Source of the DNA: Streptomyces sp. 15-116A
Lineage (GTDB): Bacteria; Actinomycetota; Actinomycetes; Streptomycetales; Streptomycetaceae
Direction of reading: 5' to 3'
Assembly (NCBI RefSeq): GCF_025290915.1
Contig: NZ_JAOCQE010000002.1
Coordinates: 24,163-88,162, forward strand
Length of the DNA stretch: 64,000 nucleotides
The notes beneath the pieces are model-generated. The model saw nothing but the letters and a program-made list of their open reading frames with translations. It was not told the DNA's origin and made no database searches. Every line of letters begins with the position of its first letter. Position 1 is the stretch's first letter. A program made the position numbers and the translations under genes. Below are positions 58,594 through 64,000 of this stretch, piece by piece.

Positions 58594-60768
58594 TCAGCCT
58601 TCAGGCTGAAGTACCGCAAAGCGAACCGATTCCTCGAGGGTCAGGCGGGCACCGGCCTCGTCCACCGTGCGCGCGGCCAGCGTTGCCTCGGCCAGCCTGG
58701 GGGGCAGTGCCTCGGCGAATTTCAGGCCACGCACGGCGTGCCCGTCGATCTCGGGCAGACTCAGGCCCTCGTGTGCCTGGGCCATGGCGTTCGCCCAGTC
58801 CTCGTGGGTGAGGTCGTCCCGTAGGCGGATCCAGTGGGCGTGGGCGCGCCGGTGGGGTGACACGGCCGGCAGCAGGGTGGCGGCGAGTGTGGCGTTGGCG
58901 CGGTGTCCCGCCCAGGTCCACCACCGGACGTCCCCGTCGGGGCGGCGTGCGATGACGGTGCCCCCGGGGTGCACCGTGTCCAGGTGCGTCTCCCTGGCCT
59001 GGGCGAGGCGTGCCGAGGCCCGCCCGGTGAGGCGCACGGGCGGGTCCTGGCCGAGGAGGACGTCGCGGGCAGCGCGGGTCAGCTCGAAGGACAGGACCCG
59101 TTCGGCACCAAAACCGTTCCACCTGGCCCGCCCGCCTTCGTCGACCGGGGTGACGAAGCAGCGGCGTCGGCTGAAGTCGATGTGGGTGACCTGCCAGCTG
59201 CGTCCGGCCAGCAGGAGCCTGCGGGGACCCTGGACCTCCTCGGTGAGCAGGTCAGGGTCGGTGCGGCCGATCTCCTTGCGGCCGTTGAAGACGGTGAACT
59301 CGGGTGGGGCGGTGAACACGGCCGTCAGGTTCATGAAATGGCGGTGTCCGTAGCGGTGTTCGGCCTGCGGGCCGATGAACAGAAGGCCCGAGTCCTGGTC
59401 GAGGTAGCCCTGCTCGACCAGATGTCGGACGACAGGTGCCGCTCCGGGGCCGAAGGGCCCGATGCCGCCCCACCACTGCTGCCACAGGTTCTCGCCGACC
59501 CGGTGTTCCTGAAGGCACAGCGCCAGCAGTTGCTGAGCGACGAGATGACGGGGCTCGGGGGGCGGGGTGACGGGTTCCACCCAGTGGCGCGACCACTGCA
59601 GCAGCAGGGCGGCCGAGGCGAGGAGCCCTTCGTCGTCCAGGGCGAGGAAGAGGCAGTTGCGGCTGGTGCCGGGACGGCGTCCGGTGCGGCCCAGCCGCTG
59701 GAGGAAGGCGGCGACGGTGCGGGGTGCGTCCAGCTGGATGACTCGGTCCAGGTCACCCACGTCGATGCCGAGCTCGAGCGTGCTGGTCGAGACGATCACA
59801 CAGTCCCGCGCCTCGGCGAATGCCGATTCGGCCTGTCTGCGTTCGTCCACGGAGAGCGAGGCGTGGGAGAGGAAGGTCGTGACGCCGCGCCGGCGCAGCT
59901 GCTCGCCCAGTTCCTCGACGGTGCGCCGGCTCTCGCAGAAGACGAGGCGCTTCTCGCCGCGGTGGAGAGCGGCGATGACGATGGCGGCGTTGGCGACGGA
60001 ACCGACGTAGTCGAGTTCGATCTCTCCGGACGGTTGCGTGGTCCCCGCCGGGGGAGGCAGCGGTTGTGAGTCGGGCGCGATGACGCGACCCGGACGTCGG
60101 CCGTGCCCGGAGCCCTGGAGCCAGCTGAGCAGCTCGGCGGGGTTTCCGATGGTCGCGGACAGGCCGACGCGCTGGAGGGGCCGACCCGCGATACGCACCA
60201 GGCGCTCGAGTACGGCCAGCAGGTGCCAGCCGCGGTCGTCCCCGGCGAAGGCGTGGACCTCGTCGATGACGACCGAGTGCAGGCCGCTGAAGAAGGAGCG
60301 GTGGTCGACGTGGGCGCTGACCAGCATGGACTCCAGGGACTCCGGTGTGGTCAGCAGGATGTCAGGGCGCTCGACGAGCAGCCGGCGGCGGCGCGAGGTG
60401 GTGACGTCGCCGTGCCACAGGCCCGTGCTGCGGCCCAGCCAGCCCGCGTACGTCTCCAGGCGCGGGTGCAGGTTGTTCAGGAGGGCCTTGAGCGGGCACA
60501 CGTACAGCACGCTGGTGCCCTTCCAGCCGCGTCGGTTCATCGCGCTCAGCAGAGGAAAGACGGCCGCTTCGGTCTTGCCGCCAGCGGTGGGGGCGAGCAG
60601 TACGGCGTCCTCGCCGGCGAGGAGCGGGGCGACGGCCTCGGTCTGGAGGGGGCGCAGGGTGTGCCAGCCGAGGGTATTGACGATGTGGTGTCCGAGGACG
60701 GGGTCGAGCAGGTCGAAGGCGTCGGGCGCGCGCCACTCGCCTTTCTCGTCGAACGCCCGATCGCTCAC
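58594..60768 (-). CDS. brxHI: BREX type 2 helicase BrxHI (Lhr-like DEAD/DEAH helicase)
   Basis: The product is a 724-residue superfamily 2 helicase. Q-like/motif I VLLAPTAGGKTEAAV, motif II VVIDEVHAF, motif III LSATIGNP, motif V TLELGIDVGDLD and motif VI QRLGRTGRRPG are followed by an Lhr-type C-terminal winged-helix and beta region. The GTG at 60768 overlaps the brxD stop by 4 nt. Order and overlap pglZ-brxD-brxHI match BREX type 2 (Pgl-type) phage-defence loci. It is the last gene of the operon on this side. Confidence 0.88.
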   Translation of the reverse strand: MSDRAFDEKGEWRAPDAFDLLDPVLGHHIVNTLGWHTLRPLQTEAVAPLLAGEDAVLLAPTAGGKTEAAVFPLLSAMNRRGWKGTSVLYVCPLKALLNNLHPRLETYAGWLGRSTGLWHGDVTTSRRRRLLVERPDILLTTPESLESMLVSAHVDHRSFFSGLHSVVIDEVHAFAGDDRGWHLLAVLERLVRIAGRPLQRVGLSATIGNPAELLSWLQGSGHGRRPGRVIAPDSQPLPPPAGTTQPSGEIELDYVGSVANAAIVIAALHRGEKRLVFCESRRTVEELGEQLRRRGVTTFLSHASLSVDERRQAESAFAEARDCVIVSTSTLELGIDVGDLDRVIQLDAPRTVAAFLQRLGRTGRRPGTSRNCLFLALDDEGLLASAALLLQWSRHWVEPVTPPPEPRHLVAQQLLALCLQEHRVGENLWQQWWGGIGPFGPGAAPVVRHLVEQGYLDQDSGLLFIGPQAEHRYGHRHFMNLTAVFTAPPEFTVFNGRKEIGRTDPDLLTEEVQGPRRLLLAGRSWQVTHIDFSRRRCFVTPVDEGGRARWNGFGAERVLSFELTRAARDVLLGQDPPVRLTGRASARLAQARETHLDTVHPGGTVIARRPDGDVRWWTWAGHRANATLAATLLPAVSPHRRAHAHWIRLRDDLTHEDWANAMAQAHEGLSLPEIDGHAVRGLKFAEALPPRLAEATLAARTVDEAGARLTLEESVRFAVLQPEG

Positions 60769-62096
60769 GGCAGGTCCAGGGGGATGTCCGCCGCGCTGCT
60801 CGCCGCGTTGCGCTCGGTGTCGCTGAGCTCAGCCGTGTGCAGGGTCAGGGCGTAGTGCCGACGGGGGTCGAAATCCTCGAACTCGTCGATGCGGTCCAGG
60901 ACATCGGCGACCAGCTTGCGCAGGTACAGGCGGGGCGCGATGCCGACCTTGCCGCCGAGCGCGCCGGTGATAGCACGTGCCAGCTCGTCGAGGTAGGCGT
61001 CGTCCGCGCGCGCGGCCAGCCGCTCGGGGTGGCGGGCATCGGCCGCGTAGATGTCACGCACCTTGCGCCCCAGTTCGCCGAGAGAGGCGAGGTCGAAGCC
61101 GGGGAGCCGCAGCTGCACCGCCCGCGGGGAGTCGAAGCGCGGATCGGTGGTGAAGTCGGTGGCAAGGCGCTGGGCGAGGGGCGCCAGGCGCTGTACGCCC
61201 TGCTGCCCGTCGTAGAAGGCGGGGGTGCCGGTGATGACGAGGAACAGGCCGGGGAAACGCCCGGTGTCGATTTCGTCGAGAAGCTGGCGCAGCGCGTTGA
61301 GTGATTTCTCGCGGACGTCGCCGCGCACCCGTTGCAGGGTCTCCACCTCGTCCAGGACGAGCAGGAGTCCGGGGTGCCCGCAGTCCCGCAACACCGTGAG
61401 CAGGCCCTGGAGGAAGCCGAGGGCGGCGAAGTGGTCGAGGTCGCCGCGGATGCCGGCGGCGCGTTTCGCGGCGGCGGCCACCGACTTCTGCCCGCCGAGC
61501 CAGGCGATCAGGGCCTCGGCGAGGGCGCCGTCGCCGGCCGCCACGGCCCGCCGGTAGCCGCGCAGCGCCGCCGAGAAGGCGGGGGTGGTGCGGGCGACGG
61601 CGGCCAGCCGCTGTTCCAGGAGCACGTCGACGGCGCTCGCCAGTGCCTCCTCGTCGTCGTCCGCCACGTCGCCTCCGGCGAGCGCCTCCTCCTCCAGGGC
61701 GTAGAACCAGGAGTCGACCACGGCGCGGAGTGCGGACGGCTGGTGAGTGGCGGTGGTGAGCCGCTCGGTGAGCCTGCGGTAGACGGTCTCCAGCCGGTGC
61801 AGCGGGGTCTCGGTCTCCGAGATCTGGACCTCGCTGACGGCGAGCCCGCGCCGTTTGGCCCGCTCGGCGAGCCACCGGGCGAAGAACGTCTTGCCGGAGC
61901 CGTACTCGCCGCGCAGGGCATGGAAGCCGGCTCCGCCACGGGCGACGGTGGCCAGGTCGTCGTCGAGCGCACTCTCGAAACGTTCCAGACCGACGGCGAA
62001 CAGGCCGAGCCCCGCCTGCGGGACGGTGCCGCGCCGCAGCGCGTCGACGACGTCGCGGCGGCGCGCGGCGCTGATGTCGAGGGCGGGGCGGGTCAT
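60765..62096 (-). CDS. brxD: BREX ATP-binding protein BrxD
   Basis: The product is a 443-residue AAA+-like ATPase of the DUF2791/BrxD group. It has Walker A LRGEYGSGKTFFARWLAE, Walker B LLLVLDEVETL, a sensor-like LFLVITGTPAF and a C-terminal winged-helix with PRLYLRKLVADVLDR. The ATG at 62096 overlaps the pglZ stop by 4 nt (the frame open to 62672 is antiparallel to pglZ and not coding). It couples to brxHI downstream. Its role is in ATP-driven BREX complex function; the mechanism is not known. Confidence 0.9.
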   Translation of the reverse strand: MTRPALDISAARRRDVVDALRRGTVPQAGLGLFAVGLERFESALDDDLATVARGGAGFHALRGEYGSGKTFFARWLAERAKRRGLAVSEVQISETETPLHRLETVYRRLTERLTTATHQPSALRAVVDSWFYALEEEALAGGDVADDDEEALASAVDVLLEQRLAAVARTTPAFSAALRGYRRAVAAGDGALAEALIAWLGGQKSVAAAAKRAAGIRGDLDHFAALGFLQGLLTVLRDCGHPGLLLVLDEVETLQRVRGDVREKSLNALRQLLDEIDTGRFPGLFLVITGTPAFYDGQQGVQRLAPLAQRLATDFTTDPRFDSPRAVQLRLPGFDLASLGELGRKVRDIYAADARHPERLAARADDAYLDELARAITGALGGKVGIAPRLYLRKLVADVLDRIDEFEDFDPRRHYALTLHTAELSDTERNAASSAADIPLDLP

Positions 62097-64000
62097 GCGG
62101 TGCCTTCCGGGGACAGGAACTGCTGGCTGAGCAGGGCACGGTCGAGCTGCACGGTGCGGCCCGACTCGACCAGCTGGAGCACGGGGTAGCCGTCGATGTT
62201 GAGCAGCCGCTCCAGCATCGTGGCGAAGCGCGCGGGGTTGCGCTGCGACTTGCCGGTGGCGGCCTGGGCGGCAGCGGCGACCGCCCCGGGCGACAGCTTC
62301 CCGCCCGCTTCGTCCAGGGCGTCGAGTGCCGCTTCGACGGCCTTCTCGCTGGGCGCGGCGCGGACGAACTCGCGCTGAGCCCGGTACGCGGCGCTGCGCA
62401 CGGTCCGTTGGCCGAGGGTGAGCCGGCCGGACGTCGTGGCGTGTCGGGCGGGCCGTGCCGCCTTCGGTCCGTCGTCGACGTCCGTCGGCGGTTTCCCTCC
62501 GTCCCGCGGTGCGGCTCCGCTTGCGGCGGACGCGGATTCGGCCCGCGACACGACCCCTTTCACGGCTCCCGTTCCGGGCACTGCCATGTCCTTGGATTCG
62601 GTCCCCGCCATGTCCTCGGAATCGGCCGCCGACCCCGCGCCCGGTACGGCGGTGTCGCCCTTCTCCCACCACGCCGGCTCGGCAGACTCGGGCGGCAGCA
62701 GTACCCAGCCCGACGGCACGGCCCCTCCGGACGGCACCAGCGTGATCACGGGAACGGTGACCTCGGCGAGTGAGGCACCGCCGTGGTATCCGGCCTGCCG
62801 CGCGGTGTAGCGCAGGTCGTCACGGCAAGCGGCGGTGATACGGCGGCCGTCGGTCAGCACGCGCGGACCGGTCAGGGCGACTTCCCCGTCACCGGGGTCT
62901 CCGGTGCGCCAGCGGGCGCCGCGCACCCCGGTGACCTCGGCGGGCTGGTGTCCGCGCTCGGTGCGGTCGACGATGTGGCCGTGGTCGGAGACGAGCACGA
63001 CCGGGCGGCCGTAGTCGCGGGCGGCGTTGAGCAGGTCGGGCAGTTTCCCGATGTCGGCCAGGCCCCAGCGGCCGCTGGTTCCCTCCCGGCCGTCGGCCAA
63101 GGCGTCGTCGATGGTGTTGACGACGACGGCGACGATGTCGTCGGAGGCGAGGGCCTGGACGAGTTCGGGGGCGAGCCGGTGACCGGGCGGGCCTTCGTAT
63201 CCACCCTTGTGGAAGAGGTGCGCGTCACGGTGCCGCTTGCGCCAGAAGGCGGTGAAGCCGGTGCGCTCAGCGGCTTGGCCGCCCTCGGAGGGCCTCCCGC
63301 TCAGCAGGGATGCCCGGCTGACGCGGGTGATCGAGGGCAGCATGGACACCGCTGCCTGTCGCAGCGGCCGGGTGCCCTGGGCGGCGGCGGGCACGATCTC
63401 GGTCCACGCCCTTCCGTCCAGTTCCCCCGCGATCCGCACGGCGATGTCCGCGCTCATCCCGTCGAGGACGAGGATCAGCGGACGGCCGCCGCCCTGGGCG
63501 AGCGGGGCCGCTGTCCTGGCGAGGACGTCCTCGATGAGGAGCGCACCGCCGTTCGCCTGCTGGCAGGCGGTCTCGGACCAGGAGGCGAGGAGGCCGGCGA
63601 AGTGGGCGTCGAGTGCGGCGCGGCGCTCGCGTGCCGCTCCTATCAGTCGCCGGTACGCCTCGCCGACGGCCGTGTCGCGGGACGCGTCCCCCTCCGCGAG
63701 GACGCCGATGGCCAGGTCGGCCCAGCCCGAGGAGGTGAGGTGGTCCTGCACGGCCTGCCCGACGGTCGCGCAGGGCGTGGGGTCGGTGGCGAGCCAGCGC
63801 ATCAGGCGGACAGCGGTACGGGCGGTCTCGGTGGACTCCGCGTACAGCGCGGCGAGCTGGTGTGCCTCCAGGTCGCGAAGGGCGGACTCGGCGAGTGCGG
63901 TCGCGCCCTCGCCGCGGCTGCCGAGGCAGGCGGCCAGGGCCCGCAGCCGCCCCAGGTAGCCCGACGGGAGCAGCCGGTCGCCGCGGACCAGATCGGTCAG
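62093..64000 (-). CDS. pglZ: BREX phosphatase-like protein PglZ, C-terminal part (5' end outside window)
   Basis: The frame is open to the right edge in phase with 62093, giving about 635 residues of PglZ. The alkaline-phosphatase-like PglZ domain is visible: ILVLDGMSADIAV with a metal Asp, SITRVSRASLLSG, VVVNTIDDALADG and VLVSDHGHIVDR with a metal Asp/His pair. After it come a variable Ala/Pro/Asp linker and a BREX2-type C-terminal domain. PglZ is the conserved core of all BREX systems; with brxD and brxHI in this order the system is type 2. pglW, pglX and pglY should lie to the right. Confidence 0.9.
   Translation of the reverse strand: MTDLVRGDRLLPSGYLGRLRALAACLGSRGEGATALAESALRDLEAHQLAALYAESTETARTAVRLMRWLATDPTPCATVGQAVQDHLTSSGWADLAIGVLAEGDASRDTAVGEAYRRLIGAARERRAALDAHFAGLLASWSETACQQANGGALLIEDVLARTAAPLAQGGGRPLILVLDGMSADIAVRIAGELDGRAWTEIVPAAAQGTRPLRQAAVSMLPSITRVSRASLLSGRPSEGGQAAERTGFTAFWRKRHRDAHLFHKGGYEGPPGHRLAPELVQALASDDIVAVVVNTIDDALADGREGTSGRWGLADIGKLPDLLNAARDYGRPVVLVSDHGHIVDRTERGHQPAEVTGVRGARWRTGDPGDGEVALTGPRVLTDGRRITAACRDDLRYTARQAGYHGGASLAEVTVPVITLVPSGGAVPSGWVLLPPESAEPAWWEKGDTAVPGAGSAADSEDMAGTESKDMAVPGTGAVKGVVSRAESASAASGAAPRDGGKPPTDVDDGPKAARPARHATTSGRLTLGQRTVRSAAYRAQREFVRAAPSEKAVEAALDALDEAGGKLSPGAVAAAAQAATGKSQRNPARFATMLERLLNIDGYPVLQLVESGRTVQLDRALLSQQFLSPEGTA

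Noticed and set aside
62097..62672. N-terminal extension of the BrxD frame
   Set aside because: It overlaps pglZ coding in another frame and is Arg/Gly-rich. The ATG at 62096 gives the usual 4-nt overlap with pglZ.

Overview
The window looks like a high-GC Streptomyces or close actinobacterial replicon, either an accessory chromosome region or a large plasmid. Evidence: very GC-rich codon use, many GTG starts, long chains of genes joined by 4-nt stop/start overlaps, a conservon (cvn) signalling operon, and the end of a BREX type 2 (Pgl) phage-defence locus. It is rich in mobile DNA and gene remnants.

Region 1 (1-18.9 kb). A partial MFS transporter is followed on the minus strand by a system II cytochrome c maturation and thiol-redox block: DsbA-like, VKOR, TlpA/ResA-like, CcdA, a CadC-type ArsR regulator, a Sco1-like copper chaperone, ResB and CcsB. 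Broken copies of two lipoprotein-maturation genes lie in this block, an lnt remnant upstream of resB and an lspA remnant downstream of ccsB. An intact lspA lies at 9.7 kb, downstream of a CmtR-type regulator and a P1B-type metal ATPase. Rightward genes follow: a DHA2 MFS exporter, a methyltransferase, a conserved His/Glu-rich protein, a truncated duplicate of it, a CDF-like membrane protein, an alpha/beta hydrolase and an unknown protein. Three of these units share an upstream ATCG-N8-CGAT dyad.

Region 2 (19-25.5 kb). A four-gene recombinase element carries three overlapping tyrosine-recombinase genes and a TnpC-like coiled-coil gene, ending in a perfect hairpin. It abuts the half-length end of an MFS gene. 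A fragment of a related recombinase lies just beyond its other end.

Region 3 (25.5-43.2 kb, mostly minus strand). An ABC transporter operon and a Nudix/DNA-glycosylase operon each begin with a 47-residue peptide gene; the two peptides are clearly homologous. Next come a CYTH-like protein, Nudix proteins, a methyltransferase, a DUF2797 protein, a thymidylate-kinase-like protein, a nucleoside-phosphorylase-like protein, a phage-type deazaguanine transglycosylase (DpdA-like), FolE, QueE and QueD. Together these suggest synthesis of a 7-deazaguanine base and its insertion or handling in a polynucleotide or nucleoside. No queC is present. Small regulators, a GNAT protein, a DUF6624 protein and an acyl-CoA dehydrogenase complete the block.

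Region 4 (43.3-55 kb). A conservon (sensor-kinase-like CvnA, Roadblock CvnB, DUF742 CvnC, GTPase CvnD, plus a GAF protein) is followed by a GH15 glycosidase, two small coupled genes, a class IV aminotransferase, an HTH/formylglycine-generating-enzyme-like fusion, TrmO, an HATPase protein, an XRE regulator and CutA.

Region 5 (55-64 kb). A small winged-helix gene, an excisionase/integrase pair with direct repeats behind the integrase, a Uma2 endonuclease, then brxHI, brxD and the 3' part of pglZ, which runs off the right edge.
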